Positions 10,248 through 20,597 of a stretch of DNA of 64,000 nucleotides are shown here, in pieces. The position numbers and the translations under genes are program-made. The DNA lies in contig JAPWKH010000008.1 in NCBI GenBank assembly GCA_028283605.1, positions 186,001 through 250,000 of the forward strand. The letters run 5' to 3'. The stretch's first letter is position 1; every line of letters starts with the position of its first letter. The DNA is from Arachidicoccus sp. GTDB taxonomy: Bacteria; Bacteroidota; Bacteroidia; Chitinophagales; Chitinophagaceae. The notes under the pieces are model-generated. The model ran no database searches. It worked only from the letters and a program-made list of their open reading frames with translations, and was not told where the DNA came from.

Positions 10248-11063
10248 ATGTCGAGTAAAAAAAGAATTTTGTTTATCGCTACAGAAATGTCTCCCTATTT
10301 AGAACTGACAGAGTACGCAGAGATAATTAACAAACTGGCAATTAAAAGCAACGAATCAGGATTGGAAGTACGATGCATAATGCCGCGCTTTGGCGTTATC
10401 AATGAGCGCCGTCACAGATTACACGAAGTAGTAAGATTATCCGGAATCAATGTTTCTGTTGATAACGATGATTATCCTTTACAAATCAAAGTAGCATCGC
10501 TTCCCAATGCAAGGTTGCAAGTCTATTTTCTTGACAACGAAGAATTATTTAAGAGAAAATTTGTTTTCAGCGACGAAAACGAAAACTGGTATGATGATAA
10601 CGGATTGCGCACCGTATTCTTTGCCAAAGGTGCATTAGAAACAGTAAAGAAATTCGGTTGGCCGCCCGATATTATTCATTGCAGCGGATGGATGACAGGG
10701 CTGATTCCTTTGTATATAAAATCTGCATATAAAAAAGATCCGGTATTTGCGCATAGTAAAGTACTATACTCTTTAGAGCCAAATACTTTTAAAGAAAAAT
10801 TAGGCAAAGGATTTTTAGAACTTGCCAACATCAGCCCAAATATTAATCCGAAAGATCTGGAACAATTCAAAGCAACCGACAATACAGCCATGAATAAAGG
10901 CGGCGCTTCCTTCGCAGACGGGATAATTTTCACTTCTGATAAGCTAGATAAAAAATGGATCGCTGAATTTTCCAAAGCAAAGGGAAAAAAAATATTGCCA
11001 TTCAAAGGTTGGGATACAGATTTAAGTGAATATTTAGAATTTTATCACGAAATTGCCCCTTAG
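10248..11063 (+). CDS. Glycogen/starch synthase (GT5) N-terminal-domain-only protein
   Basis: 'KKRILFIATEMSPYLELTEYAEIINKLA...GLEVRCIMPRFGVINERRHRL...WPPDIIHCSGWMTGLIPLYIK'; stops after the N-terminal Rossmann-like domain. Confidence 0.75.
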   Translation: MSSKKRILFIATEMSPYLELTEYAEIINKLAIKSNESGLEVRCIMPRFGVINERRHRLHEVVRLSGINVSVDNDDYPLQIKVASLPNARLQVYFLDNEELFKRKFVFSDENENWYDDNGLRTVFFAKGALETVKKFGWPPDIIHCSGWMTGLIPLYIKSAYKKDPVFAHSKVLYSLEPNTFKEKLGKGFLELANISPNINPKDLEQFKATDNTAMNKGGASFADGIIFTSDKLDKKWIAEFSKAKGKKILPFKGWDTDLSEYLEFYHEIAP

Positions 11064-11110
11064 ATTTTTTTGTAAAATATTTTAATCTAAAAAAACTCAT
11101 TAATTAATCT

Positions 11111-12364
11111 ATGCCTTATTTGTTTACGTCCGAATCCGTATCGGAAGGACATCCCGATAAAATTGCAGACCAAATATCCGACGCTTTAATCGATAATTTC
11201 CTTGCCTTTGATCCTGATAGTAAAGTTGCTTGTGAAACATTGGTAACTACCGGGCAAGTAGTTTTGGCCGGTGAAGTAAAATCAAAAGCATATTTAGACG
11301 TGCAGGAAATTGCACGCGGCGTAATTCGTAAGATCGGATATACCAAAAGCGACTACATGTTTGAGGCCAATTCATGCGGCGTATTTTCGGCTATTCACGA
11401 GCAATCCTCAGACATTAATCAAGGAGTGGACAGAAAGAAAAAAGAAGAACAAGGTGCCGGTGACCAAGGCATGATGTTCGGCTACGCAACAAATGAAACG
11501 GAAAATTATATGCCGCTGGCATTAGATTTGGCACATACTTTATTAATAGAACTGGCTGCCATTCGCAGAGAGGGAAAAGCGATGAAATATCTTCGCCCCG
11601 ATGCAAAGTCGCAAGTAACACTGGAATATGATGACAACAACAAACCTGTTCGTATAGATGCCATTGTTATCTCTACACAACACGACGATTTTGACGAAGA
11701 AAATAAAATGCTGGCGAAAATTGAGAAAGATATCAAAACAGTTTTAATACCGCGTGTCATCAAAAAATACCCCGCTTATAAACATTTCTTCAACGATAAA
11801 ATAAAATATCACGTAAATCCTACCGGTAAATTTGTAATCGGCGGCCCGCACGGTGATACGGGATTGACCGGCAGAAAAATAATTGTAGATACTTACGGCG
11901 GCAAAGGTGCGCACGGCGGCGGCGCTTTCAGCGGAAAAGACCCGAGCAAGGTAGACCGGTCGGCAGCATATGCAACGCGCCATATTGCTAAAAATCTTGT
12001 AGCTGCGGGCATTGCGGACGAAGCATTGGTGCAAGTGTCTTATGCAATTGGTGTTGCACAACCGATGGGAATTTATGTGAACACTTTTGGAACTGCCAAC
12101 GTAGAATTGACCGATGGAGAAATCAGTAAAATCGTTGAATCGGTTTTTGATATGCGCCCTTATTTCATCGAACAAAGATTGAAGCTGCGAAATCCTATTT
12201 ACAGCGAAACAGCAGCTTACGGCCACATGGGAAAAAAGAATGAAATTATCTCAAAAACATTTCAGGCGCCCGACGGAAAAATAATAAAAAAGAAAGTGGA
12301 GCTTTTCACTTGGGAAAAACTGGATTATGTATCCAAACTCAAGAAGGCTTTTAACATCAAATAA
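11111..12364 (+). CDS. metK: S-adenosylmethionine synthase
   Basis: '[25 protein letters not shown]', '[12 protein letters not shown]', '[21 protein letters not shown]'. Confidence 0.99.
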   Translation: MPYLFTSESVSEGHPDKIADQISDALIDNFLAFDPDSKVACETLVTTGQVVLAGEVKSKAYLDVQEIARGVIRKIGYTKSDYMFEANSCGVFSAIHEQSSDINQGVDRKKKEEQGAGDQGMMFGYATNETENYMPLALDLAHTLLIELAAIRREGKAMKYLRPDAKSQVTLEYDDNNKPVRIDAIVISTQHDDFDEENKMLAKIEKDIKTVLIPRVIKKYPAYKHFFNDKIKYHVNPTGKFVIGGPHGDTGLTGRKIIVDTYGGKGAHGGGAFSGKDPSKVDRSAAYATRHIAKNLVAAGIADEALVQVSYAIGVAQPMGIYVNTFGTANVELTDGEISKIVESVFDMRPYFIEQRLKLRNPIYSETAAYGHMGKKNEIISKTFQAPDGKIIKKKVELFTWEKLDYVSKLKKAFNIK

Positions 12365-12421
12365 TTATGTTATAGATCAGGTCTTCGGTATCTGATTTTA
12401 GAATTTGAACAAATTATGTGC

Positions 12422-12455
12422 ATCCCAAAACAGAAATCATTTTCTGTCTTGGGAT
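12422..12455 (+). terminator. Terminator-like hairpin downstream of metK
   Basis: atcccaaaacagaaa-tcat-tttctgtcttgggat, 15-bp stem with one mismatch. Confidence 0.6.
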
Positions 12456-12710
12456 TGTTGTATATATACAGAATTGATAATTTGGAAAGAAATAATTTTT
12501 CTTATGAAAAAAGAAACATAATACAGATAGAAAAATATTTTTAGAATAACTTAATTACAAAAGCCGTTTCTTTCTCTAAATCATATTAGGAGTATTTGTA
12601 CTTTCATGATTTTTTTAGTGTCGATTCCATTAATTTTTCTGAATGGTTCTTAGAATGTCAAAATAATAAAATATAGTTATCAGCTGTAAAATATAATACA
12701 GGTGAAATTG

Positions 12711-14735
12711 CTACCAAATTTTTATCCGCGAAGAATCAGGCAAATACATTTTATCGCCGGGCTGCACATGAAATGCTTCATAGAAATAAGGCGAATTCAT
12801 CAATGGTCCGTTTACGCGCCATACAGGAGGCGAATGTGGATTATTGTTGATCCATAAGCGTAGAAATTCATTTTTCATTTTTACGCGCCATATTTTCGCA
12901 ATGGAAATAAAGAATCGCTGATCGGGCGTAAAACCGCCGATCTTTGCAGTGTCGTGTCCTTCTTTAGTCATTTTGAAAGCATCATAAGCAACGGCAACGC
13001 CGCTTAGATCTGCAGTATTTTCGCCGACTGTCATAGCACCCTTTATATGCAAAGTGTCCAATACGGTAAACGAACTGTATAAATCAATTACCTGTTGTGT
13101 TTTCGCTTTGAACTTTGCATAATCTTCTTTTGTCCACCAGTTTTTTACATTGCCGTCTTTATCATATTGTGCGCCTTGATCATCGAAAGTATGTGTCATT
13201 TCATGACCGATTACCATTCCGATACCACCATAATTGAGTGCATCATCGGCTGCATCATCAAAGTAAGGCGGTTGCAAAATAGCTGCCGGAAAAACAATCT
13301 CATTGGCAGAAGGATTGTTATAAGCGGTAACGGTGGAGGGCGTCGTAAACCATTCTGTTTTATCAACCGGCTTGTTGAGTTTTGCAAGATTAAATTGGTA
13401 ATTATTAGAAGCGGCAGAAACGGTATTCTCAAAATATTTGCCTCTCAAAATTGTTACATGGCTATAATCTCTCCATTTGTCGGGATAACCTATTTTCTTG
13501 GTAATTGCAAAGAGTTTTTCTTTCGCCTTTTGCTTTGTGCTGTCGCTCATCCAGTCGAGCTTATCTATTCGAATGGCATAAGCTTTTTGTAGATTATTTA
13601 CCAATTCCAGCGAACGCTTTTTTGCACTTTCCGTAAAATATTTTTTTACATACAATTGTCCCAAAGCTTCGCCCAAAGCATTATCAATAGCATTAGCTAT
13701 TTTCTCACCGCGTATTTGTTGCACCGCTTGCCCACTCACTACTTTATTAAATTCAAAACCGGCATCTACAAAAGGCTTGCTCAAAATATCAGCATAATTG
13801 TTGAGCGTAAATGCTTTTAAATAGATTTTCCAATCATTTATGGGAACAGATTTTAATAATGAATTGAGCTTATCGTAATAGGCAGGTTGCGATACATCAA
13901 TAGAATCTGTTTTCGCACCTATATTATTCAGCAAATTATTCCAGTCAATATTCGGTTGTCTTTTTGCAAGAGTAGCAACAGACATTTTATTGTAGTTCGC
14001 ATTGATATCCCTCAACTCGATATTTGTCCTGTGTGATGAAGCAATTTGTTTTTCGATACCATAAACAATATCCCCATTCTTCAAAGCAGTTGCAGCATCA
14101 GTTCCTGTAAGTTGAAATAAAGTTGAGATATATTTTTTATATGCATTTTGTATGGCAATGCTTTGCGAATCTGTGCTGAAATAATAATCCCGCTGAGGCA
14201 ACCCGATACCTGCCTGCGATACATGCGCAATATTCATGCTGCTATTTTTATTATCCGGACTTATATAAAAGCCTATGATGGAATTGTTATAATTTTTTGT
14301 TTCATCAGCTACAAAATTTAATAATGCAGCCGTGTTATTAATGCTGTCGATGTGTGTCAGTAGTGGTTTTACAGGTTCATAACCGCGTTGGTTAATAGTA
14401 TTCGTATCCATGCCTGATGCGTAGAAATCCCCAATCTTTTGTTCGATACTTCCCATTGTATTAGCAGCCTTAGAGACACTGTCAAGTATTCCTTGCAAAC
14501 GCAATCTTTGCGGATAATTCATAAACATATATGCGCCTACGCCTGCCTGTGAAGGCGGTATCTGTGCTGTGTCATACCAGATATGATTGACATACATGAA
14601 AAAATTATCACCCGGCTTTATGGAAGAATCAATGCCTGTAATATTTACATATTCGTTTTGGGCATTTTGGTGAGCAACATTTTTACAACTTGCAATTATC
14701 AGGATTCCAATAAAAAAGAATAGCGGTTTTTTCAT
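12711..14735 (-). CDS. M13-family (neprilysin-like) metalloendopeptidase, lipoprotein
   Basis: 'VIGHEMTHTFDDQGAQYDKDGN', 'NTADLSGVAVAYDAF', C-terminal 'VNGPLMNSPYFYEAFHVQPGDKMY'. Confidence 0.97.
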   Translation of the reverse strand: MKKPLFFFIGILIIASCKNVAHQNAQNEYVNITGIDSSIKPGDNFFMYVNHIWYDTAQIPPSQAGVGAYMFMNYPQRLRLQGILDSVSKAANTMGSIEQKIGDFYASGMDTNTINQRGYEPVKPLLTHIDSINNTAALLNFVADETKNYNNSIIGFYISPDNKNSSMNIAHVSQAGIGLPQRDYYFSTDSQSIAIQNAYKKYISTLFQLTGTDAATALKNGDIVYGIEKQIASSHRTNIELRDINANYNKMSVATLAKRQPNIDWNNLLNNIGAKTDSIDVSQPAYYDKLNSLLKSVPINDWKIYLKAFTLNNYADILSKPFVDAGFEFNKVVSGQAVQQIRGEKIANAIDNALGEALGQLYVKKYFTESAKKRSLELVNNLQKAYAIRIDKLDWMSDSTKQKAKEKLFAITKKIGYPDKWRDYSHVTILRGKYFENTVSAASNNYQFNLAKLNKPVDKTEWFTTPSTVTAYNNPSANEIVFPAAILQPPYFDDAADDALNYGGIGMVIGHEMTHTFDDQGAQYDKDGNVKNWWTKEDYAKFKAKTQQVIDLYSSFTVLDTLHIKGAMTVGENTADLSGVAVAYDAFKMTKEGHDTAKIGGFTPDQRFFISIAKIWRVKMKNEFLRLWINNNPHSPPVWRVNGPLMNSPYFYEAFHVQPGDKMYLPDSSRIKIW

Positions 14736-15048
14736 TCAACAAAAACTTTAGTGGAAGATAATCAAGTTTTTAAAAATAATTCATTCGGGTGTAAATTTAT
14801 ATGACTTAGAAGCTATTTTAATTGATTGCAAAATCCTGATTAAATTGTTTTTTCCAAGAAACATTCTTTTCTTAAATAATTCAAGTTGATAGTTAATAAC
14901 CTTTTTAAATTGTATTCCCAAGACGAATAATATAAGTTTTATCAACAATCCCCCTACAAGGTTACAGCATGAATGGATTCTAGCAAACCATGCCTTGCTT
15001 TTATAAGTCATAGAATTAGCAACTTGAATTATAATAATAAATGAGGGG

Positions 15049-16992
15049 TTATTTTGTTCTTTTAATCACGATTTTTTCATCGAGCAACTCAAACATTTTT
15101 TTATAAAATGCTTTTATATCAGGATATTCATCAAGCGGATATGCAGGCGCAAGAAAATTGATTGATAACAAATAGCTTACAGAACTGTCAGAAACTTTTT
15201 GGAATATTCTTCGGATAATAATGCTGCTGTCGCCAATGCGCATTAAAATATTTTTTGGCATATCTTCAAATGCAAGGCCGTCTGCAATATTGATGTATCC
15301 TGTAATATTATATGAATGCAGCACATCCATCTGGATAGCCGTTTGCCGTTTGTCTGCCGTGAAAGGATTGTTTTCCGGCCCGCAATATTCATTATACGGA
15401 ATCAATAAATAATTACCCGAATTTTTTGCCGTGCCGCTCAATGATAAGTTGATGTTTAACGGAGACGATATATCGTCTTTGTTTTCTACCTCAAACGAAT
15501 CCACTTTCAATCCGATATTTTTATTTAATGCGAAACTTGATTTTATATTATTTTCTTCTACATCTTTGAGGGTTTCGATTCTTGCGTAACTATCAAACGT
15601 CAAGTTTGCAAAGCCAGATATTTTTCCGTCCCGGGCAATATTAAAATTTGCCATTCCCCTCGTTGTAAATTTATCCTTCGTATCTGAAATGCTGATCCAT
15701 CGCGATGTTTTATTGTCTGCAATCAATGCTGAAGTAAAATTAATATTACGTGGTATTACGTTATACGGCGTGTATTTATCCGCAGCATTCATAATATATG
15801 GAGTGCTCTCTGTTTCGGCATAAATCATTACTGCATCAAATTCGTTTAGGTCTACATAAGCGGGATTTGCCAAACCATGATCGTGTGTGCTTACTAAAAG
15901 AGGAAGGGCATTTATTTTATAATCTCGCAACCAATTGATGACTAAAAAATTGATGTCGGCAATAGAGCCTTGTTTTTTATCCCATGCAGATTTTACACCG
16001 CTGTTGTCATCAGAAGAAATGCTTCTGAAATCATTGCATTTCATGCGGCTTTGCACATATTCATAAACAGTTTTTACTTTTTCCCGATCGTTTTTGCATA
16101 ATGCAACAGCGGCATCAAGATCTTCCGGGTGATGTATATTTCTTTTTAGTTGGCCGCCTGCACTGTAGTCATCAAGATATTCTTCACACTGCTTCTGCCA
16201 GTTCGTTCCCACTTCGATTACGTTTTGCCCCGGAGGTGTAATGGTTGTAAGATTAAAATCCACACGCTGCATATAATCCAGCCAGCCGGACATGTATGGT
16301 TCTTCGTGGATGCTTGCAATATTGCGCATGATGAACCAGTTACCTGTATAGTCTGTACTTTTCTTTATCTCAATATCCTGCCGCCGGTTTACCTGATAAG
16401 TAAAATTGAAATAATCGGGAACTATCAGATTATATGCGCTGTACTTTACGGGATATTCGTTCTGGAAAAACCAGGAACGAATGTTCCAATAAGATTTTCT
16501 ATAGCTGGTATATTTGTACTCAACTACAGAGCCTACGCGTACATCGGGCAATGCAAAAGAAATTTCTGAATAATTATTATCTAAGGGCTTATCAAAAACA
16601 TCTGATTTTTTTAGTTTGCTTACAACTACTTTTCCTGTACTGCTGTCCAGATTATATACATAACCTTCTACTGTAGAAATTCTTTCATTTCCATCTTTGG
16701 AATAATACCTGATTTTTACATCTGCCGCTTTTGAAATTCCTGCTTCTTTAAACACTTTGAATTTCTTCCTTGTTTCGGTTTGTACAGTCACGCCGCCACC
16801 GAAATTATAAGTAACAGTTCCTAAATTTACCAGGCACTCCAATGGTTGGCCGGGATCAAAATCACAATCCTTTAATTCCAGTTCAGAATTATCCGGCTTG
16901 CCGAACCCAATAATCTTATCTTGTGCAAATGCCTGAAAAATAAATAGCGTATAAACTATAAGCAGAAAATAAAATTTCATTATTGCAGACAA
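15049..16992 (-). CDS. DUF3857 / transglutaminase-like secreted protein
   Basis: Signal peptide; 'RVGSVVEYKYTSY...YPVKYSAYNLIVPDYFNFTYQ', transglutaminase-like segment 'VKTVYEYVQSRMKCND...ADINFLVINWLRDYKINALPLLVSTHDHG'. Confidence 0.8.
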   Translation of the reverse strand: MSAIMKFYFLLIVYTLFIFQAFAQDKIIGFGKPDNSELELKDCDFDPGQPLECLVNLGTVTYNFGGGVTVQTETRKKFKVFKEAGISKAADVKIRYYSKDGNERISTVEGYVYNLDSSTGKVVVSKLKKSDVFDKPLDNNYSEISFALPDVRVGSVVEYKYTSYRKSYWNIRSWFFQNEYPVKYSAYNLIVPDYFNFTYQVNRRQDIEIKKSTDYTGNWFIMRNIASIHEEPYMSGWLDYMQRVDFNLTTITPPGQNVIEVGTNWQKQCEEYLDDYSAGGQLKRNIHHPEDLDAAVALCKNDREKVKTVYEYVQSRMKCNDFRSISSDDNSGVKSAWDKKQGSIADINFLVINWLRDYKINALPLLVSTHDHGLANPAYVDLNEFDAVMIYAETESTPYIMNAADKYTPYNVIPRNINFTSALIADNKTSRWISISDTKDKFTTRGMANFNIARDGKISGFANLTFDSYARIETLKDVEENNIKSSFALNKNIGLKVDSFEVENKDDISSPLNINLSLSGTAKNSGNYLLIPYNEYCGPENNPFTADKRQTAIQMDVLHSYNITGYINIADGLAFEDMPKNILMRIGDSSIIIRRIFQKVSDSSVSYLLSINFLAPAYPLDEYPDIKAFYKKMFELLDEKIVIKRTK

Positions 16993-17147
16993 GTTAAGGT
17001 AATAGAATAATTTTTTTGAGAATGTGTTTATCGAATGTAGTATAATTCTTTTTTGAGATAAAAATTTCTCAATATTTTTTTTGTTTGAACGATGCTGTTA
17101 AACAAGAGAAATAATCAAGTAATTTCGATCTCTTTAAAAAATTAATT

Positions 17148-18233
17148 ATGTCAATTGAGAATAAAGTAGTTTATCTGAACACGGCCGGTTGCGGATTGGT
17201 AAATGATTCTATTTTGCAGGCTGGCGTGGAATTATATAAACAATTTGCAATAAATAGTTCCGGCGCATCCGAGCAATGGCGAGACGTAGATTCATACCGA
17301 GTGAGAAAAACGGTTGCAGATTTCATGAATGCACCGCAAGAAAATATTGCTTTGATTCCCAATTTTTCTTATGCAATGAATGCGATTGTGCATTCTTTAA
17401 AAGGCAATGAAAAAATATTATTGTATAAAAAAGATTATCCTTCTTTGACAATTCCTTTTGTTCTCAATCATTTTGACATTACTTGGATTGATGACGAGGA
17501 AGATAATTTTATAATTGACATAAATAAGATAGATACTTTCATAAAAGAAAAAAAGATCGATATTGTTGCCATTAGTCACGTACAATGGCAAAGCGGCTTT
17601 AAGCTTGATCTGGAAAGGCTTTCAGCTATCTGCAAACAAAATGATGTATGGCTTATAGTAGACGCCACGCAAAGTCTCGGTGCTATCAATATTAGCTTGT
17701 CTGAATGGCCTATTGATGTTTTTATTGCAAGCAATTACAAATGGATGAATGCAGGTTTTGGCACAGGAATTTTATTTATGAATAATGAATTTCTGCAAAC
17801 TTATCCGCCGGTAATCAGTGGCAATAATAGCAAGGCATTTACTTTTGAAAATGGAACCTATTCCTATAATGCCAATATTTTAAATTTTGAACCGGGGCAT
17901 CTGAATCAATTCGGATTGAATGTATTGGCTAAAGCAATTGAAGAAAAAAATGCCATCGGTTTAAAAAATATCGAGGCAAATAACATGTTCCTTACAAAAA
18001 AATTGCTTGAAGAACTTGTTCAATTACCTGTTGAATTAATAGGCGATCCAAGTATTGATAACAGAGCTTCCATTGTAATCATCAAAGACAAAAACGGGTT
18101 ACACGATTTTCTGCAAAAACGAAATATCATCACCACTTCTCGCAATGGAACGATACGCATCAGCATGCATTACCACAATACTGAAGAAGATATTGATGCA
18201 ATTGTAAATGCAATTAAAGATTGGGCTAAATAA
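17148..18233 (+). CDS. Class V aminotransferase (PLP-dependent)
   Basis: 'VDATQSLGAINISLSEWPIDVFIASNYKWMNAGFGTGILF' with PLP lysine; 'RISMHYHNTEEDID'. Confidence 0.9.
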   Translation: MSIENKVVYLNTAGCGLVNDSILQAGVELYKQFAINSSGASEQWRDVDSYRVRKTVADFMNAPQENIALIPNFSYAMNAIVHSLKGNEKILLYKKDYPSLTIPFVLNHFDITWIDDEEDNFIIDINKIDTFIKEKKIDIVAISHVQWQSGFKLDLERLSAICKQNDVWLIVDATQSLGAINISLSEWPIDVFIASNYKWMNAGFGTGILFMNNEFLQTYPPVISGNNSKAFTFENGTYSYNANILNFEPGHLNQFGLNVLAKAIEEKNAIGLKNIEANNMFLTKKLLEELVQLPVELIGDPSIDNRASIVIIKDKNGLHDFLQKRNIITTSRNGTIRISMHYHNTEEDIDAIVNAIKDWAK

Positions 18234-18239
18234 TTGCTT

Positions 18240-19193
18240 CTATGCAATTTCTTTTACAACATTGTATATCGTGCTCGGTTTGCCCAGCGTATAAAAATGC
18301 AACACCGGAACGCCGAAAGATTTTAATTCTTTGCTCTGCTGTATCAGCCATTCAATGCCTATTTTTTCGGCATCTTCATCTGTATTGGTTTGTTCAATTG
18401 CATTTGTCAAATCATGAGGAATTTCTATATTAAATATTTTCGGCAATACATTCAACTGGCTTTTTTTGGTTAAAGCTTTCAATCCCGGAATAATGGGAAT
18501 ATCAATTCCCAATGCTCTGCAATCTTCCACAAACCTGAAAAATTTTTTATTATCAAAAAACATTTGCGTCATAATATACGCAGCGCCCGCATCTACTTTG
18601 GCCTTCAGCTTTTGCAAATCATCCTGATAGCTTGCTGCTTCAAAATGCATTTCAGGATAGCCGGCAACGCCGGCACAAAAATCGGTTTTACCGCCGGCGG
18701 TAATTGTATTATCGAGATAGATTCCGTTATTAAGATTATTAATTTGTTTTAATAAATCTATCGCATATCTGTGCCCGCCAATTTCAGGCTCAAAATGAAT
18801 TTCGTTTTTTGCTGCATCTCCTCTTAGTGCCAATACGTTTTGTATGCCGAGAAAATTCAGATCAATCAATGCATCTTCCGTATCGTTTTTTGTAAAGCCG
18901 CCACAAATGATGTGAGGAACTGCATCGGTTCCGTAATGGTTCATAATGGCAGCACAGATTCCTACGGTTCCCGGACGTTTGCGTATGGCAACTTTTTCAA
19001 AAGTACCGTCGTCTCGTTTCTTTATAGTTGTATCTGCGCGGTGATATGTTACATTTATCCATGAAGGTTTAAATTCCATCAGCGGATCGAGATGATTGTA
19101 TATTGAAGAAATATCCCTTCCCTTCAGAGGAGGAAGAATTTCAAAAGAAATCAAAGTATCTTTAGCCTGTTGTATATGTTCTGTAATTTTCAT
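18240..19193 (-). CDS. metF: Methylenetetrahydrofolate reductase
   Basis: 'DTLISFEILPPLKGRDISSIYNHLDPLMEFKPSWINVTYHR', 'ALRGDA', 'YIMTQMFFDNKKFFRFVEDCRALGIDIPIIPGLKAL'; start placed at MKITEHIQ. Confidence 0.95.
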   Translation of the reverse strand: MKITEHIQQAKDTLISFEILPPLKGRDISSIYNHLDPLMEFKPSWINVTYHRADTTIKKRDDGTFEKVAIRKRPGTVGICAAIMNHYGTDAVPHIICGGFTKNDTEDALIDLNFLGIQNVLALRGDAAKNEIHFEPEIGGHRYAIDLLKQINNLNNGIYLDNTITAGGKTDFCAGVAGYPEMHFEAASYQDDLQKLKAKVDAGAAYIMTQMFFDNKKFFRFVEDCRALGIDIPIIPGLKALTKKSQLNVLPKIFNIEIPHDLTNAIEQTNTDEDAEKIGIEWLIQQSKELKSFGVPVLHFYTLGKPSTIYNVVKEIA

Positions 19194-19372
19194 TATTCGG
19201 ATAAATGGAGTGCAAGATAATGTAAAACACAATTATGTTATTTCAGTAATTCTTTATAATAATAGCAGCATTGTATATTTTCTTAAAATGATTTGCATTT
19301 TATTTAAAGAAAATCACCTTTTGGGATTAATGAATTTTCCGGAACTTTATTCAGCATTGGTTTATTAAGAAT

Positions 19373-19529
19373 CTGTTTAAGTTAATTGTGTTTTTATCTT
19401 TAAACCGCAAAACATACAAAGTTTTACACGAAGTTCGCTAAGATTACTTTGGTTTCTTTGCGAAATACTTTGAGTACTTTGTGGTTAAAAAAAATTTCAT
19501 AATCATTATTTTACAATTAACTTAAACAG
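19373..19529. repeat. MITE-like inverted-repeat element (157 bp, 17-bp perfect terminal inverted repeats)
   Basis: CTGTTTAAGTTAATTGT at 19373-19389 and its exact reverse complement at 19513-19529; partly self-complementary interior with 'acaaagt/actttgt' motifs. Confidence 0.75.
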
Positions 19530-19564
19530 CCTCTAATACATAACAATTTTAAAACTTGATTCAG

Positions 19565-20089
19565 ATGATCAGGTTCAAAACAATTATAAAAAAATTCGCA
19601 TCAAAGGGAGAAAAAACCGGATGGACTTATATTGAAATTCCTGCCTCGTTTGCTGAACAATTGAAACCCGGTTATAAAAAAAGCTTTCCTGTAAAAGGAT
19701 TATTGGATAGTCATTATTTTTCGGCAATTACATTACTTCCAATAGGAAACGGAGATTTCATAATGCCGTTAAACGCCACTGTCAGAAAAGCAATCAGAAA
19801 GAATAAAGGCGATGAATTAATGATAGAAATAGAAGAAGATATTAATAAATATGAAATAAATAAAGATCTTATGGAATGCCTGAAAGAGGAATATGATGCA
19901 ATGAATTTTTTTAATACGCTTGCTAAATCGCACCGGAACTATTTCAGCAAATGGATTGATGCGGCTAAAACTATAGAGACTAAAAGCAAGCGCATCGCAA
20001 GAGTTGTGAACGCGCTCGCAAATAATTGGGATTATAGTACTATGATAAAAATGCAAACAAAAGAGAATAAAAAATTAAAAGAACTGTGA
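19565..20089 (+). CDS. DUF1905 / YdeI-OmpD-associated domain protein
   Basis: 'TGWTYIEIPASFAEQLKPGYKKSFPVKGLLDSHYFSAITLLPIGNGDFIMPLNATVRKAIRKNKGDELMIEIE'. Confidence 0.85.
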   Translation: MIRFKTIIKKFASKGEKTGWTYIEIPASFAEQLKPGYKKSFPVKGLLDSHYFSAITLLPIGNGDFIMPLNATVRKAIRKNKGDELMIEIEEDINKYEINKDLMECLKEEYDAMNFFNTLAKSHRNYFSKWIDAAKTIETKSKRIARVVNALANNWDYSTMIKMQTKENKKLKEL

Positions 20090-20157
20090 AATGACCAATA
20101 AGAATTTTGTATACCCAAAGCAATGATTATTTTGGCCAATTCCATCTGACATTAAAA
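20088..20157. repeat. Intergenic repeat, copy A (partner at 29842-29912)
   Basis: gaaatgaccaataagaattttgtatacccaaagcaatgattattttggccaattccat; about 83% identical over 58 bp to copy B. Confidence 0.65.
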
Positions 20158-20202
20158 AAAATAAAAATAAACAGATGATTAATAAAATATTAAATAGCTT
20201 AA

Positions 20203-20517
20203 ATGCCTTTCTATAAAATCGCTGAAACCCTTTATTCTATTGATTTTCAGGAGAATGATTTATGTTCCTTTATTGTAAATGATAAAGAAATTGTTTTGGC
20301 AAAAAAAGACAATCAACTATTTGCTTGTGCTGCAATTTGTCCGCATGCAAGCTTCCCGATGAAAGATGGATATATAAGTTCTAAAGGTTTTATCGTTTGT
20401 CCGAAACACGATTATCAATTCAGTCTTCTTCATGGCAGGTGTATGAATGTTGAAGATTACAAACTTAAAATCTATAAAACCGAAAAACGTGACGATGGCT
20501 GGTATGTAGAAATATGA
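20203..20517 (+). CDS. Rieske-type [2Fe-2S] ferredoxin
   Basis: 'CAAICPHASFPMKDGYISSKGFIVCPKHDYQFSLLHGRC' (CxH...CxxH). Confidence 0.92.
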   Translation: MPFYKIAETLYSIDFQENDLCSFIVNDKEIVLAKKDNQLFACAAICPHASFPMKDGYISSKGFIVCPKHDYQFSLLHGRCMNVEDYKLKIYKTEKRDDGWYVEI

Positions 20518-20536
20518 ATAAATTTCCGCTAACATA

Positions 20537-20567
20537 AAAGAGGTCATTTTCTTAAAACGACCTCTTT
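20537..20567. terminator. Bidirectional terminator between convergent genes
   Basis: aaagaggtc-attttcttaaaac-gacctcttt. Confidence 0.75.
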
Positions 20568-20597
20568 GCAAAATTTATAATCAATAAAAATGCTATC

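Noticed and set aside
11744-12226. 160-aa minus-strand ORF
   Set aside because: Antisense shadow of metK.
14781-15011. 76-aa minus-strand ORF upstream of the M13 peptidase gene
   Set aside because: No signal peptide, family motif or convincing ribosome-binding site; cannot be supported as a gene or as a transposase remnant.
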